A stretch of 64,000 nt of DNA, from contig JAWLAG010000002.1 of the NCBI GenBank assembly GCA_041395505.1, positions 246,001-310,000 on the forward strand. Reading direction: 5' to 3'. The translations under genes were made by a program, and so were the position numbers. Source of the DNA: Steroidobacteraceae bacterium. Lineage in GTDB: Bacteria > Pseudomonadota > Gammaproteobacteria > Steroidobacterales > Steroidobacteraceae. The notes beneath the pieces were generated by a model, which did not search any database, was not told where the DNA came from, and saw nothing but the letters and a program-made list of their open reading frames with translations. Every line of letters starts with the position of its first letter. The stretch's first letter is position 1. Shown in pieces: positions 8,323 to 17,534 of this stretch.

Positions 8323-9069
8323 TCAGCCAATTGCGTCGTGATATAGCCGCAGACCACTCAGCAGCGTCACCAGCAGTCCGACCAGTATGGTCAGAGTCCG
8401 GCGCGGTAATTCGCGCGCAAGAACGGCGCCGAGCGGCGCTGCAAGCAGCGCGCCCGCAAGCAGCGCTACACCAAAATAGCTGACGCGTTGTATGCCAAGC
8501 TGGGCGATCAGCACGGCGAATACGATACCGGCAATAAACATTTCGGCGACATTGCCTGTACCAATGGCACCGCGCGGATTGACGCCGAGCGCAACGAGGT
8601 TACTCGTCACCAGCGGGCCCCAGACGCCGGCCACCGCCTGCAGAAATCCGCCCGCGATACCCACCGTTGCGACTCCACGACCATCGAAGACCCGCGCGGA
8701 CGGTCGGTACGCCCGCCACAACAGGAACAGGCCGACCAAGAGCAGGTACAGCGAGATACCGACGCCAACCCACCGACCGTCGAAAGTCGTGATGAACCAT
8801 GCACCGGCCATGCCGCCCGCCGTGCCGGCGATCAACAGCGAACGCAGAATCCGCCAGTCGATGTTTTTCAGGGCGATATGCGAAATCCCGGATGCAATCC
8901 CCGCGAACAATTTTGCTCCGTTGACCGATGCACTGACGACTTCGCGCGGCAGACCAAGGGCGGCAAGTACGGTCGAGCTGATCGCGCCAAAGCCCATACC
9001 GATGCCGCTGTCGAAAAGCTGGGCAACGAACCCGATTGCGACAAAAAGCCAGAACTGCAGGTCCGTCAA
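8323..9069 (-). CDS. TSUP (TauE/SafE) family anion exporter
   Basis: This is a 248-residue integral membrane protein with about eight hydrophobic helices. The two family half-repeats are visible: the first begins FVAQLFDSGIGMGFGAISS, the second has ATVGIAGGFLQAVAGVWGP followed by NPRGAIGTGNVAEMF. TSUP proteins export sulfite, sulfoacetate or related anions. The likely start is TTG at 9069; no ATG is in frame nearby. It lies 29 bp behind the sulfatase gene on the same strand, so an exporter for sulfate or sulfite released by the sulfatase is the natural reading, though that is inferred from position. Confidence 0.9.
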   Translation of the reverse strand: MTDLQFWLFVAIGFVAQLFDSGIGMGFGAISSTVLAALGLPREVVSASVNGAKLFAGIASGISHIALKNIDWRILRSLLIAGTAGGMAGAWFITTFDGRWVGVGISLYLLLVGLFLLWRAYRPSARVFDGRGVATVGIAGGFLQAVAGVWGPLVTSNLVALGVNPRGAIGTGNVAEMFIAGIVFAVLIAQLGIQRVSYFGVALLAGALLAAPLGAVLARELPRRTLTILVGLLVTLLSGLRLYHDAIG

Positions 9070-9098
9070 TGCGACGAGAACAGACTGGATCAGGTCAT

Positions 9099-10541
9099 TC
9101 AGTTGCGTAGGCTCCGCAGAACCGTGTCGAGCTCGCGAATCTGCGCGTCAGCGTCAGATTTGTGGATTCGATTGTGCAGCTCATAAGGGTCTTTCGCGAG
9201 ATCGTAGAACTCGTCCATTCCCTCAATATCACGATAGCGAATAAGTTTGTACCGCTCCGTACGCACCGCGCTGTAACCCATCCTGAAAATTCGCGGGAAC
9301 ACGGTGTCGCTGTAGTACTCGATGAGAAAAGCGTTGCGCCAGGTTGGTTTGCGTCCTTCGAGCAGGGGAACCAATGATCGGCCATCCATGCCCGGGTCGA
9401 TCCCGGCACCGGCCAGATCCAGCAATGTCGGAGCAAGATCGATGCCGAGGGCGAAATTGTCGGGCGTTGTACCTGCAGGCACGCGCGAAGGATAACGCAC
9501 CAGCAGAGGAACGCGGATGGTTTCCTCATAGGCGAGACGACGCTCTTCGTTGAGACCGTGTTCCCCATAGAAGTAACCGTGGTCGCTCGTCAACACCATG
9601 ACGGTGCGATCGAGCTGGCCAGCCGCGGCAAGCGCGTCCCGGATTCGACCGAGGCTCTCATCCACCGCGAGCAGCATTTCAAGGCGCCCGGCAATCTCTG
9701 CATCACTGGTCGCCGTCGCCTTGCCAAGCGGCGGCAGACCGGCAATCGCCTGCTGCAGTGCCGGCTTGTCGCGCGGCGGCACGCCAAAACTCGCTCGCCT
9801 CGGGAACACGCGCTGAGCGTAGCGACCGGAATGCCGCGGCGCGGGCACGAAACCATCCGGCTGCCCCGCTACCCCGGTGCTGCTACCGTCATCGCGTTGC
9901 ACGATGTTCGGGTGCACCGCTTTGTGCGAAAGGTAGACCAGAAATGGTCGCGAGTCCGGCTCCGCGACAAATCGCATTACTTCGTCAGTCAGCAAATCCG
10001 TCACGTATCCGGGATGACGTTCGCGCTTGCCATCGATATTGAATGAGGGATCGATGGCTTCGCCCTGTCCGGCCATCCCGACCCAGCGGTCGAAGCCTGG
10101 TCGCGGCAGGTCGTCGTTGCCCATGTGCCACTTGCCGAAGAAACCAGTGCGATAGCCGGCTTTTTGCAAGGCGATCGGAAAAACCGGCAGGTCGTGGCTC
10201 GGGCGCAGGGTGTTGTCGATAATCCCGTGGTGATGCGCGTAGCGACCCGTCAGCAGGCTAGCGCGCGACGGCGAACAAAGCGGCGTCGTCGCAAATGCGT
10301 TTGTGAAACGTGCACCTTCAGCCGCCAGGCGATCAATGTTGGGCGTGGTAATTATCGTATTTCCCCCCGCACCGTAATCGTCCCAGCGCATGTCATCGAC
10401 GAGCACCACCACAATATTGGGTGGCGGGTTGCTCGCCGCACTCACAGGGAATGCGTCCAGAACGAAAAAAAGACACCACGCGGCTACATGGAGACGCCAA
10501 TGATTTCTAGCGGAATTCCGATTCGGCTCAGGCAGTTGCAC
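9099..10541 (-). CDS. type I sulfatase (formylglycine-dependent), secreted
   Basis: This 480-residue sulfatase has a hydrophobic leader (HVAAWCLFFVLDAFPVSAASN), a metal-binding NIVVVLVDDMRWDD motif (Asp 49 and 50) and the formylglycine signature CSPSRASLLTGR with Cys 89. In this S1 family that Cys becomes formylglycine. Other conserved parts are GKWHMG, HKAVHPN, LTSDHGYFYGEHG and the late RYKLIRY. The start at 10541 is a GTG with weak spacing, so the N-terminus is uncertain by some residues. A maturase would be needed; none is in this window. A TSUP exporter follows. The substrate (sugar sulfate or aryl sulfate) is not deducible. Confidence 0.93.
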   Translation of the reverse strand: MQLPEPNRNSARNHWRLHVAAWCLFFVLDAFPVSAASNPPPNIVVVLVDDMRWDDYGAGGNTIITTPNIDRLAAEGARFTNAFATTPLCSPSRASLLTGRYAHHHGIIDNTLRPSHDLPVFPIALQKAGYRTGFFGKWHMGNDDLPRPGFDRWVGMAGQGEAIDPSFNIDGKRERHPGYVTDLLTDEVMRFVAEPDSRPFLVYLSHKAVHPNIVQRDDGSSTGVAGQPDGFVPAPRHSGRYAQRVFPRRASFGVPPRDKPALQQAIAGLPPLGKATATSDAEIAGRLEMLLAVDESLGRIRDALAAAGQLDRTVMVLTSDHGYFYGEHGLNEERRLAYEETIRVPLLVRYPSRVPAGTTPDNFALGIDLAPTLLDLAGAGIDPGMDGRSLVPLLEGRKPTWRNAFLIEYYSDTVFPRIFRMGYSAVRTERYKLIRYRDIEGMDEFYDLAKDPYELHNRIHKSDADAQIRELDTVLRSLRN

Positions 10542-10650
10542 ACTCCATACTGACGCATTTTCCGCGTCTCGGCTAGACTGTCATCGCGGCATTTCAGTGC
10601 AGGTGTCTACCCATTTTACGGGTTGTCAAGGTTCGCCAAGGAGGCGTTGC

Positions 10651-11352
10651 ATGTCGAATTCCACTGGCAAGTATCGGCACATCGGTACAGGCATCTTGCT
10701 CGTGACGCTCGTTGCTGCCTGTGTCAGCACAAAGACCGTGCCCGTTAATCTGCAGGCCAAGTCTCAATTCGTAGGAAAAACAATTGTACTGGCACGCCGT
10801 TCGCTACCGGAATTCGCGGTTATGACGGCGGGCAAGATGGCCACAGGCGGATTGTTTGGCGCGATCGGTGGGGCGGTGGCCGGCGCATCTACGGTAACGG
10901 CTGGTCGCGAATTGAGAGACCGTTTTCAGTTCACCGATCCCGCGGCGAAGATCGGCCCGACACTGTTCGACGAACTGATTGCCGCTCACTCAATGACGTC
11001 TATCACCTCGAACAAGCAGGTGACCTCGCTCGATCCTAAAGAGATTGCTGTCGCCTATTCGGGCAGCGACTTCGTACTCGATGTCGTAACCGTAAATTGG
11101 ACGATGCTTTACTTCCCGACGCACTGGGGTCATTACGGAATTCAGTACTCCGCAAAAGCATTCCTGATCGATACGAATAGTGGCATGAGTGTCGGCGAAG
11201 CCTATTGCGTGCGAAGTCCGAAGTATTCGAAGGAATCAGCAAGCTACGACGAAATGCTTGCCGACGACGGCGCGCGCATTACGACGGAATCGGAGATCGC
11301 AGCAACAAGTTGCCTCGAGGAAATACGCAAGAAGCTGGGACTTACATCCTAA
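10651..11352 (+). CDS. lipoprotein of unknown function
   Basis: This 233-residue precursor has a type II leader: ILLVTLVAAC, with the lipobox Cys followed by VSTKTVPVNLQ. The ATG at 10651 has AAGGAGG 6 nt upstream; an earlier in-frame start at 10597 lacks one. The central region has a glycine-rich stretch (GGLFGAIGGAVAGAS) like membrane-spanning glycine-zipper segments, followed by a larger polar domain with two further cysteines (YCVRSP, SCLEE). It is divergent from the sulfatase gene and has no clear partner. No family is recognised. Confidence 0.75.
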   Translation: MSNSTGKYRHIGTGILLVTLVAACVSTKTVPVNLQAKSQFVGKTIVLARRSLPEFAVMTAGKMATGGLFGAIGGAVAGASTVTAGRELRDRFQFTDPAAKIGPTLFDELIAAHSMTSITSNKQVTSLDPKEIAVAYSGSDFVLDVVTVNWTMLYFPTHWGHYGIQYSAKAFLIDTNSGMSVGEAYCVRSPKYSKESASYDEMLADDGARITTESEIAATSCLEEIRKKLGLTS

Positions 11353-11423
11353 GGTACGCGTCGGCATGATTGCCAACTCTTGTCACTGGATCGATCAAAG
11401 ACCAAAACGGCGACGCAGACCAG

Positions 11424-11924
11424 CTATGACCCTGCGTTCGCTCGAGTCGTCGACAACAGTTGCGCCATTTCGTGTGGATCTGCCGGCGATATAATCAGTG
11501 GCCGGTCGTCTACCCGCTCAATGACCAACAGTCGATATGTATTGGTAACGTAGATGTCGAACAGTTGGCGGGGCGTTCTGTAAAGACCGAATACGCCCCA
11601 CAAACCGCCAGCTCCGATTCGAATGCCCCGGCCATACCTGGCATGCAGCTCCTCCTTGGTGACAGGTGTTGCTGATACAACCGTTTCCAGCGCAATCCGT
11701 CGCTGCCGCAACGGCCAGCGGATCACGAGACAGCCATCGCGAACCTCGAAACCACCCGGTCGATACCAGAGCCAGACGGCTGCGAAAATTACAGCGACAA
11801 TGGCAACCACAATTTTTGGCCCTACCACCAGCAGTGTCGCCGCAAGCGCCAGCACAATATAGGTGATTAACGCCAGGCCGCGAGACATGGGAGCAATTGG
11901 AACAAATGCCGGAATGGAGCTCAT
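11424..11924 (-). CDS. bacterial PH-domain-like membrane protein
   Basis: This 166-residue protein has two adjacent hydrophobic helices (about 15-50: ALITYIVLALAATLLVVG and KIVVAIVAVIFAAVWLWY) followed by a soluble domain (GGFEVRDGCLVIRWPLRQRRIALETV). That pattern is typical of membrane-anchored proteins with a bacterial PH domain. The last part ends PHEMAQLLS, also usual. It starts 6 bp after the pyruvate carboxylase stop on the same strand, so it is probably co-transcribed, but a functional link to the carboxylase is not established. Confidence 0.75.
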   Translation of the reverse strand: MSSIPAFVPIAPMSRGLALITYIVLALAATLLVVGPKIVVAIVAVIFAAVWLWYRPGGFEVRDGCLVIRWPLRQRRIALETVVSATPVTKEELHARYGRGIRIGAGGLWGVFGLYRTPRQLFDIYVTNTYRLLVIERVDDRPLIISPADPHEMAQLLSTTRANAGS

Positions 11925-11930
11925 CGCATC

Positions 11931-14900
11931 CTACTCCAGCACCAACATCAAGTCCTTGGCGTCGACCTGTGCCCCAGGAGACACAAGCACCTTTGCGATA
12001 ACGCAATCGCCATCCGCACGAATTGCGGTTTCCATTTTCATCGCCTCCAGAGTCAGCAGGACTTCGCCGCGCCCGCATTTTTGACCAACCCTGGCGTTGA
12101 CGCTAACTACGCGCCCCGGCATCGGCGCCGCGACATGAAGTGGGTTATCGGCTTCGGCTTTCGGTCGAGCGGGGGTCACCGCAACCTGACTGCGGTCTTC
12201 AACACGAACTGAACGCGGCTGACCATTCAATTCGAAGAATACGGTACGTGTTCCATCCGCATGTGCTTCGCTGACAGCGATGTAGCGCACGATCAGAGTC
12301 TTGCCTCGCTCGATATCGATGCTGACTTCCTGGCCGGGCTCCATGCCATAGAAGAAAACCGGTGTCGGCAGCATGCCGATATCACCATAGGCTGCACGAT
12401 CAGCCGCATAGTCGATGAATACTTTCGGGTACACGAGGTACGATGCCAGCTGGTTCTCGGTCACCGCGCGCCCGATCTTGCCCTCGATTTCGCGTCGCGC
12501 CGCCTCGAGATCGACCGGCGGCAGATTCGCCCCTGGCCGCTCAGTCAGCGGTTTGCGCCCATTGAGCACCTTGCATTGAAGAGCTTGTGGAAATCCCCGG
12601 TAGGCCTGTCCGAGTTCGCCGTGCAGAAGCTGCACCAGCGATTCGGGAAACGCGAAATCGCGATCGGGATCCTCGACTTCCGAGCGTGTGATGCCGCTAG
12701 TGACCATGAGCAACGCCAGATCGCCCACAACTTTGGACGTCGGCGTCACCTTGATGATGTCGCCCAGCATGTTATTGACCTCGGCATAGGTGTGTGCCAC
12801 TTCCGGCCAACGCGCATCCTCGATGCCAAGTGATCGAGCCTGCTCGCGCAGGTTGGTATATTGCCCGCCCGGCATTCCATGCACATAGACTTCCGACGCA
12901 CCCGAACGCACATCGCTTTCAAACGCCAGGTACTGACGTCGCACCTGTTCCCAGTAGGCGGAAATCACGCGCAACCGGGCCGGATCGAGCCCGCTGTCGC
13001 GCGCCGTGAAACGCAGGGCTTCGACGATGGAGCCGAGATTTGGTTGCGAGGTAAGGCCACTCATTGCATCGATGGCGCCGTCCACGGCATCTACGCCCGC
13101 ATCGACCGCGGCCAGCACGGAGGCACCGGCGATGCCGCTCGTATCATGCGTATGAAAATGCACTGGCAACCCGGTTTCATCCTTAAGTGCCTTCACCAGC
13201 AGCTGCGCCGCCTGTGGTCGCAGTAGACCCGCCATGTCCTTGATGCCGAGAATCTGCGTGCCAGCCGCCTTGAGATCGCGTCCAAGCCGTGTGTAATAAT
13301 CGAGTGTGTACTTGCGTTCACCCGGATCGCAGAGATTGCCCGTGTAGCAGATGGCGGCCTCGCACAGCTTCCCGCTTTCGCGCACCGCATCGATGGCGAC
13401 ACGCATGTTCTCGACCCAGTTGAGCGAATCGAATACGCGAAATACATCGATACCGCTGTCCGCAGCGCGTGCCACGAAATGACGCACGACATTATCCGGA
13501 TAATTTGCATAGCCAACGGCGTTGGCGGCGCGCAGCAACATTTGCAGCAGGAGATTGGGCATAGCCTCGCGCAGTTGAGCGAGCCGCTCCCATGGGTCCT
13601 CCTTGAGAAAGCGCATCGCAACATCGAAAGTCGCGCCGCCCCAGCACTCCACTGAAAACAGGTTCGGCAGCAGTGCCGCATAGGCCGGCGCGATCGCCGC
13701 GAGGTCTTTCGTACGCACGCGGGTTGCCAGCAGCGACTGGTGAGCATCGCGCATGGTGGTATCAGTGAGAAGAATGCGATTTTCGGTCAACATCCATTCG
13801 CAGAATCTCTCCGCACCGAGATCGAGCAGGTGCTGGCGTGTCCCCGGTGGCGGATCTGCCACCGGCAGACGCGGCGGTGCCACCGACTGCAGCACGATGG
13901 GGCGCGGCCGGTTGCGGGTCTGCGAATTGCCGTTGACGATGGTCTCCGCTATGTAGTTTAGGATGCGTGTCGCGCGATCGCGCTTGCGTGGCAGATCGAA
14001 CAGTTCGGGTGTCGTGTCAATGAATTTGGTCGTGTAGCTCGAATCCGCAAACGCCGGATGCGTGATGACCTGGTCGAGAAAACGCAGATTCGTTACGACG
14101 CCACGGACACGAAACTCCCAAAGCGCGCGATGCGTACGCGCGATCACCTCATCGGCGTGCGGCGCCCACGCTGTGACCTTGACGAGCAGTGAATCGTAAT
14201 ACCGTGAGATGATCGCGCCGGCATACGCGGTTCCTGCATCGAGCCGCAAACCAAAGCCGGCGGGGCTGCGGTACGCGGTAATGAGACCGTAATCAGGAAT
14301 GAAACCATTCTCGGGATCCTCGGTTGTCACACGGCACTGCAGTGCATGGCCGGATATACGAATTTCCCCCTGCGACGGAACGCCACTTTCGCGTGTCCCG
14401 ATGCGCGCACCGTCAGCGATGCGAATTTGAGCCTGCACGATATCGATGCCGGTTACCGCCTCCGTGACAGTATGTTCGACCTGCACTCGCGGATTGACTT
14501 CGATGAAATAGAACTCGCCCGTATCTGCATCCTGCAGAAACTCGACTGTGCCGGCACCGCAATAATTCGCCGCCCTGCCTATTGCAAGTGCCGCACTGCA
14601 AAGGGTGGCACGTTGGGCGTCGGTAAGAAAATCTGCCGGTGCGCGCTCCACTACTTTCTGGTTTCGCCGTTGCACGGTGCAATCTCGCTCGAACAGGTGC
14701 ACCAGGTTGCCATGGCTGTCGCCCAGCAGTTGCACCTCGACGTGTCGAGCACGCCGCACCAATTTCTCGAAGTACAGCTCGTCGTTGCCGAAGGCTGCCA
14801 GCGACTCGCGGCGGGCAACGGGAAGCATTTCCGCGAGCTGCGCATCGCTCTCGATGATACGCATGCCGCGACCACCGCCACCCCAGCTTGCCTTGAGCAT

Positions 14901-15377
14901 TACGGGGTAACCCACCTCGGCGGCGAGGGCGCGACTGCCCGCGATGTCATCAGGCAATGGTGGCGAGGCGGGCATCACCGGCACACCCGCGCTTACGGCA
15001 AGCTTTCGGGCTTCGACCTTGTTGCCGAGACGCCGAAGTGTCGCGACGGAAGGTCCGCAGAAGATCAATCCAGCGCGCTCGCATTGTGCGGCGAGTTCGG
15101 GGTTTTCCGACAGGAACCCATAGCCTGGGTGCACTGCATCGGCGCCCGCCTCATGCGCTATGCGAAGTACATCCTCGATATCGAGGTAGGCATCGATCGG
15201 TCCGCTGCCAGCACCGATGAGATAGGCCTCGTCCGCCTTGGTGCGATGCAGCGAGAAGCGATCCTCGCTGCTATAGATGGCAATGGTGCGCACGCCGAGC
15301 TCGGTGGCGGCACGCATGATGCGTATGGCGATTTCGCCTCTGTTGGCGACCAGTAGTCGCCGGATTCTCCTCGGCAC
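11931..15377 (-). CDS. pyc: pyruvate carboxylase, single-chain
   Basis: The 1148-residue length matches the single-chain form. It carboxylates pyruvate to oxaloacetate with ATP, bicarbonate and biotin (anaplerosis). Domains in order: biotin carboxylase (about 5-455, with LLVANRGEIAIRI, HPGYGFLSENPE, SWGGGGRGMR and EVNPRVQVEHTVTE), carboxyltransferase (about 530-810, TTMRDAHQSLLATR and FHTHDTSGIAGAS), and biotin carrier (about 1075-1148) with EAMKMET; Lys 1114 is the biotin attachment site. The start is a GTG at 15377. It is the upstream gene of a minus-strand unit with the PH-like protein. A TonB receptor gene ends 89 bp upstream. Confidence 0.96.
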   Translation of the reverse strand: MPRRIRRLLVANRGEIAIRIMRAATELGVRTIAIYSSEDRFSLHRTKADEAYLIGAGSGPIDAYLDIEDVLRIAHEAGADAVHPGYGFLSENPELAAQCERAGLIFCGPSVATLRRLGNKVEARKLAVSAGVPVMPASPPLPDDIAGSRALAAEVGYPVMLKASWGGGGRGMRIIESDAQLAEMLPVARRESLAAFGNDELYFEKLVRRARHVEVQLLGDSHGNLVHLFERDCTVQRRNQKVVERAPADFLTDAQRATLCSAALAIGRAANYCGAGTVEFLQDADTGEFYFIEVNPRVQVEHTVTEAVTGIDIVQAQIRIADGARIGTRESGVPSQGEIRISGHALQCRVTTEDPENGFIPDYGLITAYRSPAGFGLRLDAGTAYAGAIISRYYDSLLVKVTAWAPHADEVIARTHRALWEFRVRGVVTNLRFLDQVITHPAFADSSYTTKFIDTTPELFDLPRKRDRATRILNYIAETIVNGNSQTRNRPRPIVLQSVAPPRLPVADPPPGTRQHLLDLGAERFCEWMLTENRILLTDTTMRDAHQSLLATRVRTKDLAAIAPAYAALLPNLFSVECWGGATFDVAMRFLKEDPWERLAQLREAMPNLLLQMLLRAANAVGYANYPDNVVRHFVARAADSGIDVFRVFDSLNWVENMRVAIDAVRESGKLCEAAICYTGNLCDPGERKYTLDYYTRLGRDLKAAGTQILGIKDMAGLLRPQAAQLLVKALKDETGLPVHFHTHDTSGIAGASVLAAVDAGVDAVDGAIDAMSGLTSQPNLGSIVEALRFTARDSGLDPARLRVISAYWEQVRRQYLAFESDVRSGASEVYVHGMPGGQYTNLREQARSLGIEDARWPEVAHTYAEVNNMLGDIIKVTPTSKVVGDLALLMVTSGITRSEVEDPDRDFAFPESLVQLLHGELGQAYRGFPQALQCKVLNGRKPLTERPGANLPPVDLEAARREIEGKIGRAVTENQLASYLVYPKVFIDYAADRAAYGDIGMLPTPVFFYGMEPGQEVSIDIERGKTLIVRYIAVSEAHADGTRTVFFELNGQPRSVRVEDRSQVAVTPARPKAEADNPLHVAAPMPGRVVSVNARVGQKCGRGEVLLTLEAMKMETAIRADGDCVIAKVLVSPGAQVDAKDLMLVLE

Positions 15378-15466
15378 GGGTGACGCTCGGGGGCTGTTCG
15401 CGGAATCAAAGGCAAGTGTAGCCCGCCCGGGCGTCAGCGGTCGATTTAACGCCCCGCAATGCGCGG

Positions 15467-17533
15467 CTAGAACGTGCCGCGCACGGAGAGGGAAAAGATC
15501 GGACCGATCAGGCGATTTCGGTCCTCGACGAAGTCGACGGGACTCAGTCCGCGCAGATCGGAATAGACCACGCGATAGCGCCTGGAGCGCGCGCCCAGCA
15601 GGTTATCAACCATTGCCCGCACCGTCAGGCCGAACATGCTCTTGTTCTCGGCGTAAATACTCGCGAACCATGGTCCTTCCCAGACTTCATCGACCTGGTT
15701 GCTGCGATATTGAGGCTGATCGTGCGCGTAGCTTGCAGCCGCTCCCCACGCCCAGTTACTGCCCGGTACGTCATGGCGTAGTGCAACGTCGAAATACTTG
15801 TCCCTGAAACCGCTCCATTGCCTGGTTTGGCCGTTGAATGGATCGCGGAGACCGCTACCCTGGAAGAGGATGTCGGTATCGAATTTCACTCCCTTCAAAC
15901 CCATCGGATCGAGATTGAACGTCGAAGTCAGCCGAATGGCCTCGCCATGCGATCTGGCGATGTTGCCTACGCCCTCGCCCGAGGCGAGTGGAACAATATC
16001 GACACGGTCCTCGACGGCGCGATAGACAAGGAATAGTTTGCTGGAGCCCCACCCACCCAACTTCTTGTTGATCTCCGCCTCGAAACTCCAGTCCTGCTGT
16101 GGCCGCAATTCGTTGTTACCGGCGTTATTGTTGTTGTCATTCAAGAACGCTCGCGCCAGGAAGTCATAGAAGTCGAGCTGCAGCACACGGCGCCTTATTT
16201 TCAGCGACGCATCAAAGTCCGCCGTTGGCGTCCAGGCCAGCGTCACAGAGCCCTTCGGCCGGAAGAATGTCCGCGTGATGCCGTTGATGCCGGTCTGGGT
16301 AATCGTCGATCGCTCGGCACCGGCGGTCAATTGGAACAGGAAATGCGGAGTGATGTTGTGCCCGACGCTGATCAGGGTCTCGTAACGGTCTTCCTTGACG
16401 CTGCCTGAGCCGTCGGCAAAGGGTAACTCGACGAAATTGCCGGAAGGATCCAGCTTGAAAAGCGCGCCAGCGTTCTCGAGCGAATTGAACGCCGCTTCAC
16501 TCGATAGCTGCCAGTCGCCTGCAAGCATATGCCACTGATATTCGCTGCGCGCGATAGTCTCCGCGAGTTCGCCGGTCTGTGCGAAGCGATCGCCCGTTGC
16601 GGGCGATGCATCGCTATAGCGGGTGATTATTTCCTGGGAAAATGGCTCGCGACCGAACCGGCGCAGTCCAATGAGCTTCAAGGATCCGGATCCAAGGGGA
16701 AACTGATAGTCACTGCCAATCTCATAATTCCAACTGTCGTTGATTTCTCGCACGGCGCGCAGCTGATCGGGTGGAATCACGCCAAAGCGCTGCCCGTCTT
16801 CATCGTAGCGGTCAAAAATGCGTTGGTAATGTCCGCTGAGGTGCCCGATACGCTCGTCCGCGCCGCCCCAGGTGAGATTCGCTGAAAGCTTGGGTTCGTC
16901 GTAGTGCGTATTCCAGATGTCGCGCCGCGTTTCCACGATGGTGCCCGCGCGGTCAAATATGAGTGTAGGTCCACCTGCGCCACTGCGCCGCCCGTTATCG
17001 TTGGTGAGCGCCAATTCGTACTGAAAGTCGTCCCGGCGACCGCTTGCGGATACGCTCGCTCTGGTCAGCAGCGTGTCGGTGTAGTGCGCGCGAAATTCCG
17101 GACGCCACGAGTATTGACCGGAAAAATTGCCGGCGCGATAGACGATGTTCGCCACCTGCCCGGAAAGACCCGGAAGCTCGAGACTGGCACCGTCGACGAT
17201 TTCGATGCGCAGGACCGTATCGGCGGGGATACGGGAGAGTTGCGTGAACATGTCGTCGGTCTTGTTAGATGGCCGTTTGCCATTGAACAGCACATTGCCC
17301 GTGGCCTGACCCAGTCCGCGCAGTTCCTCATTGTCGCGGATGGAAAACCCCGGAACCTGCACCAGCATGTCGTAGGCGTTCTTCGGTGCGTATCGCGAGA
17401 AGTCGGCTGCTGTATAGATCTGCCGCGCACCTGAGCCGCCGTCTGGATCGGTCTGCGCTGCCAGTTGCACCGGGAGTAGTCCGACAGCGAGCCACGCACA
17501 TGACAGCTTCCAAGAACCCACCGCCGATCGCAT
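15467..17533 (-). CDS. TonB-dependent outer-membrane receptor
   Basis: This 688-residue precursor has a signal peptide (WLAVGLLPVQLAAQT). The plug domain lies at about 45-150 (AYDMLVQVPGFSIRDNEEL, NVLFNGKRPSNKTDD, ADTVLRIEIVDGA), and the rest reads as a 22-strand barrel ending in the aromatic LSVRGTF. The ligand is unknown. It starts 1 bp after the stop of the double-SRPBCC gene, in an operon whose first gene is an ArsR regulator. That arrangement is uncommon for a TonB receptor and suggests a ligand or metabolite sensed through ArsR. Confidence 0.93.
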   Translation of the reverse strand: MRSAVGSWKLSCAWLAVGLLPVQLAAQTDPDGGSGARQIYTAADFSRYAPKNAYDMLVQVPGFSIRDNEELRGLGQATGNVLFNGKRPSNKTDDMFTQLSRIPADTVLRIEIVDGASLELPGLSGQVANIVYRAGNFSGQYSWRPEFRAHYTDTLLTRASVSASGRRDDFQYELALTNDNGRRSGAGGPTLIFDRAGTIVETRRDIWNTHYDEPKLSANLTWGGADERIGHLSGHYQRIFDRYDEDGQRFGVIPPDQLRAVREINDSWNYEIGSDYQFPLGSGSLKLIGLRRFGREPFSQEIITRYSDASPATGDRFAQTGELAETIARSEYQWHMLAGDWQLSSEAAFNSLENAGALFKLDPSGNFVELPFADGSGSVKEDRYETLISVGHNITPHFLFQLTAGAERSTITQTGINGITRTFFRPKGSVTLAWTPTADFDASLKIRRRVLQLDFYDFLARAFLNDNNNNAGNNELRPQQDWSFEAEINKKLGGWGSSKLFLVYRAVEDRVDIVPLASGEGVGNIARSHGEAIRLTSTFNLDPMGLKGVKFDTDILFQGSGLRDPFNGQTRQWSGFRDKYFDVALRHDVPGSNWAWGAAASYAHDQPQYRSNQVDEVWEGPWFASIYAENKSMFGLTVRAMVDNLLGARSRRYRVVYSDLRGLSPVDFVEDRNRLIGPIFSLSVRGTF

Positions 17534-17534
17534 A

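Noticed and set aside
8488..9186. Two 230-250-codon plus-strand frames
   Set aside because: Antisense to the TSUP exporter gene with clear membrane helices.
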